From Diplonema papillatum (lineage: Eukaryota > Euglenozoa > Diplonemea > Diplonemida > Diplonemidae): a stretch of 64,000 bases of DNA. Under the pieces are notes generated by a model. It was given only the letters and a program-made list of their open reading frames with translations. It ran no database searches and was not told where the DNA came from. The DNA lies in NCBI GenBank assembly GCA_030068145.1, contig JAPJBO010000359.1, positions 124,001-188,000 on the forward strand. The letters are read 5' to 3'. Each line of letters starts with the position of its first letter. Within the stretch, counting starts at the first letter, position 1. Made by a program: the position numbers and the translations under genes. Shown in pieces: positions 38,041 to 48,392 of the stretch.

Positions 38041-39069
38041 CTGCGCCGCGAAGAGGTTCGCGGCCGCCGCGTCCACCAGCGGCATCGGCGTCGTGCCGTT
38101 GCCGATCGAGCCGAGGAGGTATTCCTGGAAGAAGTCGCCGCACTCGACGTCGAGGCCCGCCCGCAGGACCGCGCTGCACGCCTCGTCGGGGGCCAGGTAC
38201 CCGTGCCCCACGCTCACGCTGCGCACCGCCCCGTGGTCAGACGTCACGAACCCGGTGAAGTTCCACTGGCCCCTGGCCACCTCCTTCGCAATGCGAGGGT
38301 TCGCGCACGAAGGGACGCCATTGACCGAGTTGATCCCGCACATGATGGCCAGCGGCTTCCCGTTGCGCACGCACGCGTGGAACCCCGGGAGATACGTGTC
38401 GACTTCGTCCTGAACGGTCACATTCGCGTCGAAAGTCTCGCGATTCACCGTCGACGTGTTGTCCAGGTCGTACGCATACGCGTGCTTGCAGGTCGCCCCA
38501 GCTTTGATGTACGGACCGTCGCCTTGCAACCCGACCACCATCCGCTCGGCGAAAGCAGCGGCATGCCAGGGATCCTCTCCCGCGGTCTCCTGACACCTGC
38601 CCCACCGGGGGTCCCGGATCAGGTTGACGGTGGGGGCCCAAAACGTGAGGCCTCCGCGCCTCTCGTTGCTGAATGCGCGTGCCTCGCGCCCGATCACGCT
38701 CCCGACGGCGGCCCACACCGACCGGTTGAAGGTCGCCGCGAGGGTGATGGTCTGCGGGAACGACGTCGCGTACACCGTAGGGACCTTGAACTCCATCCCG
38801 GGGGAATACGCCAGCCCGTGCAGCGCTTCGCTCCACCACTCGTACGCCTCGATGTGCAGCCGAGGGATTGCGGGCGAGGAGTCGCTCAGCATCTTAACCT
38901 TCTCCGTCGTGTTCAGCAACGACACGAGGTACTGTGCCCTCACCAGCGGCGACTTGTCCACATCGCACGCCGGAGTGCCCGCCAGGGGCTCCATCTCGCA
39001 AGGACGCGCCAATCCGATCGCCAATCCTGCCAGGAACGGCAGAAGTCGTCGTAGCATCGTCGTCTCCAT
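38041..39069 (-). CDS. GH3 beta-xylosidase-like protein, exon 1 (N-terminal)
   Basis: 343 codons from the ATG at 39069, chosen because it begins a signal peptide (METTMLRRLLPFLAGLAIGL); the upstream extension looks non-coding. It holds the GH3 TIM-barrel domain with plant-like motifs: YEWWSEALHGLAYSPG (76-91), ATSFPQTITLAATFN (101-115), TFWAPTVNLIRDPRWGRCQE (142-161), CKHAYAYDLDN (194-204) and TSDHGAV (276-282) with Asp278 as the expected nucleophile. The matching plant proteins are about 770 residues, close to the 756 predicted here. The upstream region contains a tandem 61-bp duplication. Confidence 0.92.
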
Positions 39070-39205
39070 GACCCCCCGCCCTTCCTTCCCTCCCCCGCCT
39101 GAGAAAATAGATTGCCGTACGGTCATCAGGAGTTGATCGACCATGCCGCTGCTTCTATGGCATTGTTGCACGCACTCAAGATTTGATTGACATTTCTTTT
39201 CTTGC

Positions 39206-39327
39206 TTTCTATGGATAATTGTTGGTACTTGTGACGTTTCTTTTGCTTCTATCAAGTCGTAGATACTTTCTATGGATAATTGTTGGTACTTGTGACGTTT
39301 CTTTTGCTTCTATCAAGTCGTAGATAC
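39206..39327 (+). repeat. Perfect 61-bp tandem duplication upstream of the GH3 gene
   Basis: The unit TTTCTATGGATAATTGTTGG through CAAGTCGTAGATAC occurs twice without a mismatch, 137-258 bp upstream of the predicted start codon. A duplicated promoter segment is possible. Confidence 0.9.
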
Positions 39328-39330
39328 GTA

Positions 39331-39892
39331 CCACCTCAGGATGACCTCACAGGTTGAGATCACGAGCTCGTGGATGCAATCACAGCATCTCATGGCCTCA
39401 GCCCCCAGCGGAGCTAAACATGCAGAAACGGGCAACTGGAAACGACTTCGGAAACAACGTTGCGTTGGTACGACTTGTGCGCGACGTAACAGAGAAAACC
39501 AGAGAGGCAGGAGAACGGGATTGGGACCTCAGAAGGGAGGCAAGGCGCCTACATGAGAACCGCGTCGGGAGGGGAAGAGGGAGCGCGTAGGGGGAGGGGG
39601 GGGATTGCAAGAACGTGCTTGGAATGGGTATGTGCTCAACACCGCACTGGTCCCGTCTGCGCGCGTGTTTCGGTCCTTTAAGCCACGGACACACGAGGCG
39701 GACCATCATCAGCGCGGAACCTGAGTGTCTGCAGACAGGACAGCGGTGTGAGTCTGGTTTGTCAGGCAGCTGTAAAAAAAGTGGACTCATTCACATAAGA
39801 ATGACTACTGCAGTAACTGACCGTAGTCACATGACTAGTAAGATATATGACAAGGAAGATCAGTAGTAAGTGACTAGTAAATGGCATGACTA
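39331..39892. other. No supported gene
   Basis: Intergenic. 39640-39705 (CACCGCACTGGTCCCGTCTG, CGGTCCTTTAAGCC) repeats at 41252-41310. An Arg-rich frame at 39354-39590 has no recognisable content. Confidence 0.5.
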
Positions 39893-40305
39893 GTGCACCG
39901 TGTGTGTGGTCCTTTTTAAGATGGATTGTGTCTGGCGCTCTCTCTCCCTCAGGGTTGCCGCCCGAGGGAACCGCCTGTGAGCCGAAACTCGACGCCGGTG
40001 TCTCCGGAATGCACCACGAGAGAACTTCGCGGCGGATCACAAAGCACCCGCCCTGCGCGAGGCACGCGCCCAAGACCCGTGCACGGCTACCGTGGCACCC
40101 TCCATGTTTGCACCTTCCTCGGATGCTGCGGTCGGGAAGGGGCTTTAATGGAAAACACGTTGCCCTTCCCCGCGTTCTGCGTGTGGGGTTACCACTGGGC
40201 ACCTGCCGGAGCAGCCGCAGATACGTCCTTCGCCCTTGGCTCACTTTCGGGAGGTGTCGCTGCTCACCTACCAGTGTGTTCCTGGTTGTTGCCCTTGACT
40301 AGTGC
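39893..40305 (+). repeat. About 400-bp dispersed repeat, copy 1
   Basis: It is strongly similar to 60746-61118: AGATGGATTGTG, GGGTTGCCGCCCGAGGGAAC, GCCGAAACTCGACGCCGG, CACGCGCCCAAGACCCGTGC, CCATGTTTGCACCTTCCTCG and CCTTGGCTCACTT. Copy 1 has 30-40 extra bases after CTCCGGA (about 40005-40045). No coding capacity or termini recognised. Confidence 0.85.
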
Positions 40306-40997
40306 ACCGTGTGTGTCCTTCAGATATGATCGAGAACTCAGCTCGACTAGTGCGACTACAGAGAACGGATGTTCCTCAGATTGATCAAAGAACTCAGCTC
40401 AATTCGTGCGACTATAACAAGCCACTCCCCCCCGACTAGCGCGACAGCCCGGTCGCGTTCGACTGGTAGGCGACGTGCAGTGTGTTCGTACGAGAGACTT
40501 TGCCTGAACGGAGTTTCGAGGCAGATTCGTGAGTTCTCCAGAACACTGGACTTCTCTAGCCGCGACCAGTTTTCGGCAAAAGGAGGCTGTCGGACACTAT
40601 ATTTCCATCCGGGATCGGCTGTGGTCGCGTTGTACATTTTGTGCCATCTTTTTGCTTCCAGGAGAGGGGGAGGAGGGCGTTTTCTTTTTTTTTGGGTTCT
40701 TTGTTGTTTTTGAGTGTAAAGAAGGCCCCTTACCGGAGACCCCTGGTTTCGAATTCTACAAGCGGTCGTTCGAATGTAGGACTGAGCGAAAGCGTCGCTT
40801 TGTTTTTCACTGTCACCGGCAGTGCTCCCGATAACCTCACTTTTTGGTGAGGAATTCAAAAACCTGCCTTTGGGCTTTTTTTTTTGCGCTCCAGCCCCTG
40901 TGGCAGCCCCAGACTTCTGCCCGCCAGCCCACCATGCCCAGCAGAGAGTAGACCGTGATGCAGTGCTTTGGCTACACGATACCACCAACGGGAAAAA
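40306..40997. other. No supported gene
   Basis: A short duplication (GA...AACTCAGCTC(G/A)A at 40331 and 40388) and T-rich runs only. Confidence 0.5.
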
Positions 40998-41029
40998 GGT
41001 GAGGAATTCCTCATGAGGAATTCCTCACC
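40998..41029. repeat. Perfect 32-bp palindrome
   Basis: The sequence from GGTGAGGAATTCCTCA (40998-41013) is followed immediately by its reverse complement, with no spacer. Each half contains GAGGAATTCCTC, itself a palindrome. A further GAGGAATTCCTC lies at 41057-41068 and a half-site (GGTGAGGAATTC) at 40847. Confidence 0.95.
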
Positions 41030-41684
41030 CTCTTTTTTCAAGCCTCTTTTTTTTTTGAGGAATTCCTCGCACTTGTTCGTTAGCGGGAGCACTGGTCGCC
41101 GGCGCATTTTTATTGCGGCATCAATCCGCTGTCGTCTAAATGATACGGGAGGCGCGCCGATTTACATAGGAAAGGCTAGGGGAGGTAGGCGTAAAAAGCG
41201 GTGTTGTATTGGGATGCCCCGACCGGCAACCGTGTTCGAAATCGCAGTGTGCTGAACCACCGCACTGGTCCCATCTGCGCCGTGTTCCGGTCCTTTAAGC
41301 CTACGTGGACCGTAATCTCGTTGGAACGCACTGACGACTTGGCTTCATCTTTTTTTGTGACTGCTTTTTTGTGGATTGATACTTTCCAAAGCATCCGGAG
41401 GATCCTCCAAACGAACTGTGCCGCCTGTCATCAAAGCGGCTTCTCGCGCTTCTGTCGCAAGCCCTGACACTGTTCCAAACTATATTCTGTCACGGACACA
41501 AATTTTCACGGCTCCTTTGAGTCCAAGCACGCGTGGGTGGAAGTCCGGGACTGAAAACCCGTACAGCCCAGAACCCATTTATCTCACGGCGACCCAGTTT
41601 TTCTAGCACTCTGGGGCTCATTTTTTCACGGCGGGCAATTTTTTGGGGCCGTGAAAGAAAAACGGTTTCCGTGAAAACCGTACA

Positions 41685-41862
41685 CCGCGAGAGTAGGAGA
41701 AAGTAGAAACGGAAACTAGAGTTTTCGTTGACCGCACTACCCCGAGCCCAAATCCTGGACGCGGTTTCAGGTGGCAAATTCGGCAAATGATCATGATCAG
41801 AAGGTCCCTACTTGGGCGATTCAGTTTCCTCACACATTGCATGTGGCTAAAAAAAAAAAAAA
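41685..41862 (+). repeat. SINE-like family H, copy 2 (with A17 tail)
   Basis: It is colinear with 11815-11985 and ends in a run of 17 A at 41850-41866. The tail supports spread by retroposition. Confidence 0.85.
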
Positions 41863-41906
41863 AAAGTCTCCGGGTGACATCGGCTACTGGGTTCTTTCTT
41901 TATTAA

Positions 41907-42110
41907 ATGGTGTGATCCGGTGCCTTACTTGGGTAGGAAGTTCACGGGAAGTTCACGGGAAGGACTATTTAAAAAGAAAAGTCACTAAATGCAAAAAAAG
42001 AATCGCCAGAAATCGCCATTTTACCCATATTTGGGGTGGACATGGGGTGTACTTGGGAAGTTCTTAGCAAGTTCATGGGAAGTTAAGAATTCTGCTGCGG
42101 ATCACACCAT
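41907..42110. mobile_element. 204-bp MITE (ATGGTGTGATCCG ends), copy 1
   Basis: Terminal inverted repeats ATGGTGTGATCCG at 41907 and its complement ending at 42110 enclose repeats of GGGAAGTTC. A related copy lies at 45939-46166. Target duplication not resolved. Confidence 0.75.
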
Positions 42111-43072
42111 GAAATTAACTAAAAATGTGCCGGATCCTATGTGACCAATTCTGTCCCAGTGCGAGCACACCTTTCAGTTCCGCTGTATCTTCCACCCTTC
42201 GTCTATTTCTTTTCACAAAAGACGGGTGCTTCGTTTCATTGTTTGTATGTGCGCGCCGCTTGATCGAATTCCCGCTTGTTTTTTACCCTGTTTGTTGTTC
42301 AGGGTCCGGAAGTCTGATCAACCACGAAAGCGCGCTAGCCTACGTCTCCTCAGCCTTCACAGTTCATTATTGGTCAACCCGCGAGATTGCAGTGCGTGGG
42401 TATTTGTGTTTTCCGACGATCCCGAATGGGCGTACAGCTTGGCGTCGTGAGACAAGGGTTTTTCGGCTGGTTGCGAGGAACTGCCTGCAGGAGTTGCTCA
42501 AAGCATGAACGTCGAGGACGCTCAACAAAGCCAATGGTAGGACTCGCATCAGATCTATAACCTTGTGGTATAGTGGCACGAATCAATCAAACTGACTGGC
42601 ACGGCAGGATTTCCCGCATTAGCAGAGTGCAGCATCATTTCCATCCTTCGACCTTTTGTGTGTTTGTGAAGTTCAGTTTGGAACCCCAGAAACCCATCGT
42701 GGGACACAACACCGTAGCGCGGGTGATGTACAGTACTGTAGAGAATCTTTTAGCGTTTCATACGGGGGTTTCTGCTTTTCAGAACGCTTGGCTTGAACCG
42801 GCCTAGACACCGGTAGCCCGGCCTCCTAAGAAACCTTTGTTTAGACGGCTGTTTCCTTTTCAGAGTGAAAGTTTTTAGAGTGCAAGTTCACTTAGAGATC
42901 CTTACACTTTAGAGAAATTTTTTGCGCGACTGCTTTCCGTGGCTCCGGAAAGACATCACGCTTGGGTTGCAATACAATGCGACACGAGAATAGCATTCCC
43001 CCCTCCGTAATCCAGGCCAGGCCCCCTCCCCCCCTAGTTGAGTGGCAGCCTTCGGGTAGGGTCTGCGGTCTA
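42111..43072. other. No supported gene; one family I copy
   Basis: 42300-42395 is a family I copy (TCTGATCAACCACGAAAG...CAACCCGCGAGATTG). CGACGATCCCGAATGGGCGT at 42413-42436 recurs at 43707-43728. Confidence 0.5.
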
Positions 43073-43606
43073 CATGACTCCGATTTATAAATGGGAGAAC
43101 AGGATACTCAGAGGCGGCGCGGCGCCTTTCGTCGACAGAAGGAGTGCGTAGTTTTGTTTTATCTTCCGAAGAAATGTGAAAACGGGTTTTTGCCTAAAGG
43201 CTTTTCGTGTTATTTTGCAAATGCTTTGAGCTATCTTTGTGTCTGTGCTCCATGACTCCCATTTATAAATGGGAGAACAGGATACTCAGAGGCGGCGCGG
43301 CGCCTTTCGTCGACAGAAGAAGTGCGTAGTTTTGTTTTATCTTCCGAAGAAATGTGAAAACGGGTTTTTGCCTAAAGGCTTTTCGTGTTATTTTGCAAAT
43401 GCTTTGAGCTATCTTTGTGTCTGTGCTCCATGACTCCCATTTATAAATGGGAGAACAGGATACTCAGAGGCGGCGCGGCGCCTTTCGTCGACAGAAGAAG
43501 TGCGTAGTTTTGTTTAATCTTCCGAAGAAATGTGAAAACGGGTTTTTGCCTGAAGGCTATTCGTGTTATTTTGCAAATGCTTTGAGCTATCTTTGTGTCT
43601 GTGCTT
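43073..43606 (+). repeat. Three tandem copies of a 178-bp repeat
   Basis: Units start CATGACTCC(G/C)ATTTATAA at 43073, 43251 and 43429, a period of exactly 178. Copies differ by only a few bases. Each unit opens with the palindrome CATTTATAAATG in units 2 and 3 and contains CGGCGCGGCGCC and TTCCGAAGAAATGTGAAAAC. A frame reads through unit 3 but not coherently through all three. Confidence 0.95.
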
Positions 43607-43844
43607 TCAGTCGTCTTCTCCGAAGAAACAACGCACAACTGCACAATTTTTGGTCGTTTTTCTTCGTCGGCAGGGGGGGAAACAGCACAAAGGATCCCTT
43701 TGTGTTTCCGACGATCCCGAATGGGCGTACAGATTGTACAGTAGTACTAACATTACTTCTTCGCGAAACCGGCAGCCTCTCGAGTATTCATCCTGCAAGA
43801 AAAGAGCGACCTTTGAACTCCAAGAAAAGCAGGTGCCTTTTTTC

Positions 43845-44140
43845 GTTGACCGCACTACCCCTGAGCCCAACGGACGTGGTTTCAGGTGGCAAAGATTGGC
43901 AAATGATCATGATCAGAAGGTCCTACTTGGGCGGTTCAGTTTCCTCACACATTGCATGTGGCGAAAACCCGTACACCGCGAGAGTAGGAGAAAGTAGAAA
44001 GGGAAACTAGAGTTTTCGTTGACCGCGCTACAAAATCCTGGACGTGGTTTCAGGTGGCAAATTTGGCAAGTGACCATGATCAGAAGGTCCTACTTGGGCG
44101 GTTCAGTTTCCTCACACATTGCATGTGGCGAAAAAGAAAA
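43845..44140 (+). repeat. SINE-like family H, copies 3 and 4 in tandem
   Basis: Two copies lie head to tail (43845-43972 and 43970-44140), each with AAATGATCATGATCAGAAGG or its variant and TTGCATGTGGCGAAAA at the 3' end. The second starts exactly where the first ends, so it inserted at the A-rich tail or arose by tandem duplication. Confidence 0.85.
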
Positions 44141-44270
44141 AGAATAGAGGCGACAATAGAAAGTGGGAACCGAAACTGGGAGGGATAACGTGTCTTTGCT
44201 GGGCCCTGCACGACCCGTGCATCAACAGTTACGTAACGGGAGGGAAGAGTTGAGTCTTGGAGCCAGGCCT

Positions 44271-44292
44271 TACGTTCAGCATGCTGAACGTA
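44271..44292. repeat. Perfect 22-bp palindrome
   Basis: TACGTTCAGCA at 44271-44281 is followed directly by its reverse complement to 44292, centred on GCATGC. Confidence 0.9.
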
Positions 44293-44659
44293 CTGATTTC
44301 AGCACGTTAATTTTTAGAGTGCAAGTTCGCTTAGGAATCCGGGGTTTTATAGTCTCCGGGTGACCGTATTCATAAAGGTTCCTTCAAGGTATAGTATATT
44401 TGTCTGTATATCTTTGCTGCCTATTGCCGACTACTCGACTTACTTTAGCGCGCGCTCTTTTTTCCTTTGTGCGTTGCCAAGTCCATGGCTCTTGTGACCG
44501 ACACCGAGTTTTCTTAGTTTCTTTTTGTACACATGCTGGATCAGTACGTGTACACGTGCTGAAGTCAGTACGTCATCAGTACGTACTATCTTTTCTGCCG
44601 ATTCATCTGTGGCGGGTGATCGTTTTCCCACTTGTATTTACCCTGTGCATATTCAGGTA

Positions 44660-45040
44660 AGGAATTCTGATCAACCACCAAAACATGCTGCCTACGCAGG
44701 GCTTACGCTCCGTTTTCGGTCTCAGAGAAAAAATCGTGTGGTCCACGTGTGGGCGCTTAACGTTCGAGGGAAAAAAACACCTTTCCCCTTATGTGCGACG
44801 GCAAAAAAAATAGCGTCGCTACTGGACTTGCCGACACCTGTGGGCCTAGACTCCCCTGCATGTGGACCAATAAATCAAAATCCACATGTGGTACCTGTGG
44901 ATCCACACGTGGGGGAACAAAATCCAAAAATAATTAACGTGTGGAAATCCACACGTTCCACACGTGGAGCGTAAGCCCTGTGCCTACGTCTTTTTAGCCT
45001 GTACAATACATTGAAGGGCAACCCGCAAGATTGTTAGTAC
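44660..45040 (+). repeat. Dispersed repeat family I, interrupted by a hAT-like MITE
   Basis: TTCTGATCAACCACCAAAAC, CTGCCTACG, then the insert, then TGCCTACGTCTTTTTAGCC, ACAATACATTGAAGGGCAAC and CCGCAAGATTGTTA. Uninterrupted relatives at 16440 and 42300 show the pre-insertion order. Confidence 0.8.
44697..44980. mobile_element. 284-bp hAT-like MITE with 8-bp target duplication
   Basis: Perfect 15-bp inverted ends CAGGGCTTACGCTCC (44697-44711 and 44966-44980) are flanked by TGCCTACG on both sides (44689-44696 and 44981-44988). CAGGG ends with 8-bp duplications are the hAT signature. Inside, CCACACGTG-type palindromes repeat. It has no coding capacity. Confidence 0.95.
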
Positions 45041-45938
45041 TAAAAAGGTCTAAGCACCAAGGGCACCAGTCAACTCTTCCGCTGCACCGTATAGAAAGAA
45101 ACTACCGAAAGCGGGAGGAAACGCTCAACGGCTGGAGCTGAGCCCTGCACGGCTCGTGCTCAAAGCTCGTGTGAGGTGTTGTCGTGAAGATTTGTGGAGC
45201 AGGGGACGCAAACATTTCCGGAGTTCGAGGCTTGCGCTGATAGACGACACCGACGACCAGCAGCAACCGATGAACGGCGATGAAACTGGTAAAGCAAGAA
45301 TACTCATGACCTTCGCGGGTGCAGGGTATATATCTCTCTCTGTCTGGTGGTTTCTTTTTTCTTCTCCCGCGTCAGCGCTTTTTTCCGCTGCTTTCTCGTT
45401 TTCCTTTGCAGCGTGCAGCCGTTGATCCGAGCCGATATAACAGGAAGAACTTAGTGCTGAACTCAGAATTGCGGAAGCATGGTTTGCAACGTCTCTTCGG
45501 CGAGAGTCAGAAGAACGAGAGCGTGATCGTAAACGGCTTTTCTGCTCGAAGCAGAAACCCGGGTTCTTCGATAAGACTCGAGACTCCCACCATGGGTAAG
45601 ATAGGGACCAGCAAATAAAAAGATGCAGTTTCTCGATGGCATTGGCTCCGGAAATGTTCCCGTCGGTACGAGTCTAGAGAAAAAAGAAAAAAACCCGGAA
45701 GTGGGAGGAAGGCGACGCCGGCTGTGCTGAGCCCTGCACGGCTCGTGCACGAAGCCGAATGGGCGGGAGGGGACAGCGGCATGTCCTGCGTTAAAGCAGC
45801 TAGCCCACTAACTCGGGGGGTCAGTGTTGTGGTCGTATTTTTCTTTTTGCCTCTTAGACAGCGAAAGTTCGCAGGGGGTGGGAGTGGGGGGTCTTTTAGT
45901 CCCCGGAAACGATCTGCGGCCAAAATGGATGATCTCCG
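45041..45938. other. No supported gene
   Basis: GAGCCCTGCACGGCTCGTGC occurs at 45139 and 45728, with a related GGCCCTGCACGACCCGTGC near 44202; this is a self-complementary GAGCC...GGCTC hairpin. Nothing else recognised. Confidence 0.5.
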
Positions 45939-46166
45939 ATGGCGTGATCCGGTGGCCTTGCTTGGGTGTACAACGGTCGGGAAGTACTTGGAAAGTTCGC
46001 GGGAAGTAATAACGCAAAAAATCGCCAGAAATAATCGCGAACTTCCGCCGATCGGGTCTAGGAACTCGGGAAGGCGTACAGGACAGTGGTTGCACAGCTG
46101 GGGTGTGCTTGGGAAGCACTCAGTAAGTTCATGGGAAGTTAAGATTTCTACTGTGGATTGCACCAT
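45939..46166. mobile_element. 228-bp MITE (ATGGCGTGATCCG ends), copy 2
   Basis: Inverted ends ATGGCGTGATCC / GGATTGCACCAT extend outward into GATCTCCG / CGAGATC. The interior shares AAATCGCCAGAAAT, GGGTGTGCTTGGGAAG and GTTCATGGGAAGTTAAGA with the copy at 41907-42110. Confidence 0.75.
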
Positions 46167-46358
46167 CCGAGATCCTTTTAAAGCCGCGTAGGGTGGGTAA
46201 AAGAGGTGCTATTCTTTTTCTGCGCGTCCTTTTTTCTTTTTTCACCATTTTGACAAAAGTCGCAAGCAACTTTTTCCGCGTATCTTCTACGATGACGAGA
46301 AGAAACGGGGCCGGAAATGAACAAAAGAACCGAAACAGAAGAAAGATAGAAGCAAATT

Positions 46359-46392
46359 TGCGGGGGGTTTGAGTAGGGGTGGGTGGGAGGGA
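46359..46392 (+). other. Candidate G-quadruplex run
   Basis: Five runs of at least three G (GGGGGG, GGGG, GGG, GGG, GGG) with loops of 1-8 nt, followed by further G-rich sequence to 46440. Confidence 0.7.
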
Positions 46393-46699
46393 GTTGGAGG
46401 ATGGAGGGGAAGGGTGGGAGGGATGGGAGTGGAGACACGTAAATACAGCACGTTTCTTCTGCTTGCACCCAGGGATGCACACAGGTGGGAACTGCCAACT
46501 CTCGCCTTCGGATTCGCGAATGAATCATTTTTGGAAGGCGAGATGTTGGCAGCCGAAACTACTTGCCGAAAAGGCGTTCGTTGGTGCAGCTGGGGAAGAG
46601 GCAGACGAACAGGAAAAACAGCAGCACGAAGAAGTACGCCATGCAGACCGGGCAAGACTTTTGCACCTTCTCCTTGCTCGCCCCGACCTCTTCTATCTT

Positions 46700-46860
46700 G
46701 ATGGACACCCTGTTTTTAGTTGTTTTGAGCTTGAAGCACTGTACGTCATATTCTGTCTTGATGGACACCCTGTTTTCGGTTGTTTCTGTCTTATTAGACA
46801 TGTCTGAATAGACACCCTGTTGTCGGTTGTTTCTGTCGTGATGGACATCAGTGGTTCGGA
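46700..46860 (+). repeat. Degenerate tandem repeat (TTGATGGACACCCTGTTTTC)
   Basis: Four imperfect units at about 46696, 46754, 46805 and 46838 share GA(T/A)GGACACCCTGTT(T/G)TCGG and TTGTTTCTGTC. Spacing is irregular. Confidence 0.8.
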
Positions 46861-47384
46861 ATAGAAAGCAAAGAAGCTGTGGCGATAATCAGCATGCGGT
46901 TGCCTCTTGCGCACGTGATGTGTCATGCTTTCGCCTCGTCAGCTCGTCTTGATCGTCGCGTTCAGGACATTTCCGGAGTTGGGGCTTGTTGCACTGATAG
47001 ACGAAGTAACGGGCGATTAGCATCAACTAGCTTAAGTTGATGAGCCGAGCACGTGTAGCAGGCTTTCCCTGGCACCATGTACTGCCTTTTATTTCCCTTC
47101 ACTGTGTTTGCGACGCAGCGGTCGCAGCGTTCGAATGGTCAGAGAAAAATAGCAAGAGGTGAGTTCTTGGGATTTTGTACACAGGCCACCTTGCTCCAGG
47201 GAGAGTCTAAATTTTCACGAACTGTCCAGTTTCAGATCCGCTTTGGAGAGGACGCGCCATATAACACGCAGCGACGACGGGTACTCATTTTTGCGTGGCG
47301 CCTCTTCCGTGTGCAATCACGCAGAAGGTAAGTACGTGCGCTCGGCTAAAGGCCGGCGCGGGGCGAGACTGGAGGCAGCAGTTA
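46861..47384. other. No supported gene
   Basis: Non-coding by inspection. A possible splice donor-like GCAAGAGGTGAG at 47150-47162 has no coding context. Confidence 0.4.
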
Positions 47385-47690
47385 AAGTTCGGGAAACAGT
47401 AAAGTTCGGGCGATGCTAAGTTCGGGCGAAGCAAAGTTCGGGTTCTGGTAGCAAGTTTGGCCTGTGATGGCAAGTTCGGCCGCCCGACTCCGTTTCCCGG
47501 GGTGACCCAAATACCGCGAGATACTGAGAAACTCCGCAAAAAAACGCAAATTTCGGGCACATTAGACCCCGAAACGCAACAAACCTCGAAAACAATCTTC
47601 GACCGGAAAAGTGTCATGGGCAGGGTTTGAACCCGGGCCTACCGGCCTGAAGGCCGACGCCCACTCACTCTACCACCCCTGTGCATTTTT
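47385..47690 (-). mobile_element. tRNA-headed SINE-like repeat, copy 3 (diverged)
   Basis: On the minus strand: box A-like GGTGGTAGAGTG near 47670, GGCCTTCAGGCC, box B GGGTTCAAACCC near 47620-47632, the conserved body (TCTAATGTGCCCGAAATTTG, AGTTTCTCAGTATCTCGCGG) and a short GCTTCGCCCGAACTT tail. It is independent of the 1-7 kb duplication, so the family is dispersed. Confidence 0.75.
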
Positions 47691-48044
47691 GGGAGGGGGA
47701 AAAAATCTTGCTCCGCACTATTATCTAGCCCAAAAACAATACACTTTCATAATTGTTGCAAGAAAAGTGGTAGAGGCTATTCACATTGCATGTTCATAGG
47801 ACCTCCAGTCTCGAAAAAAGTCGGAGCAAAGAAAGAACACCGAAATGTTCCCCTGGAAGACGAACCCGTTTTCTCTCTCTCTTTTTCTCTTCTCCACTCC
47901 CCCCCCCTTGGTTGTTGGGGGGACTGCTTTGCCTGTGTTGTCTACGAACAGCCGCCTAACAAACCAGCCTCACCCACCGCAGTCGCGTTGTGGTCACTCA
48001 GGTTTCCATCCCCGCCACCCCTCCACCCTCTCATCAGGATAGAG

Positions 48045-48392
48045 TTTTCGTTGACCGCATCCAAATCCTGGACGTGTCTTCGGGTGACAAATTGGCAAAT
48101 GATCATGATCAGAAGCCTGTTTGGGCGGTTCAGTTTGCTCGCACATTGCACGTCGCTAAAGTACTCGAGGGACTGCCTTGTGCTCATTTCGAAGGGGGCT
48201 AGAGGGGGGAGAAAACAATACAACTACATTGTAACAAAGTGGGTCTTTTTTGTTGAACGCTTACGCCTGCCACTAAACCCAGATTTACCTGTGTTTCGTG
48301 TGGGCTACAGCACATTTACCTCCTTTGATCTATCGCAACCGGCAGTCTCCCTCAAGCATTTCCTACAAAGCAGGTGCTTATACAAAAAACAC
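48045..48392. repeat. SINE-like family H copy 5 abutting family J copy (-)
   Basis: 48045-48165 is family H (+) ending TTGCACGTCGCTAAA. 48166-48392 is family J (-) ending TGCTTATACAAAAAACACAA. J runs into the 3' end of the hydrolase gene and supplies its last codons and stop. Confidence 0.8.

Noticed and set aside
39762..40244. Minus-strand frame of 160 codons, with a similar frame at 60643-61020
   Set aside because: Recurrence is explained by the 400-bp dispersed repeat; the frames are not conserved in phase across the copy-specific indel.
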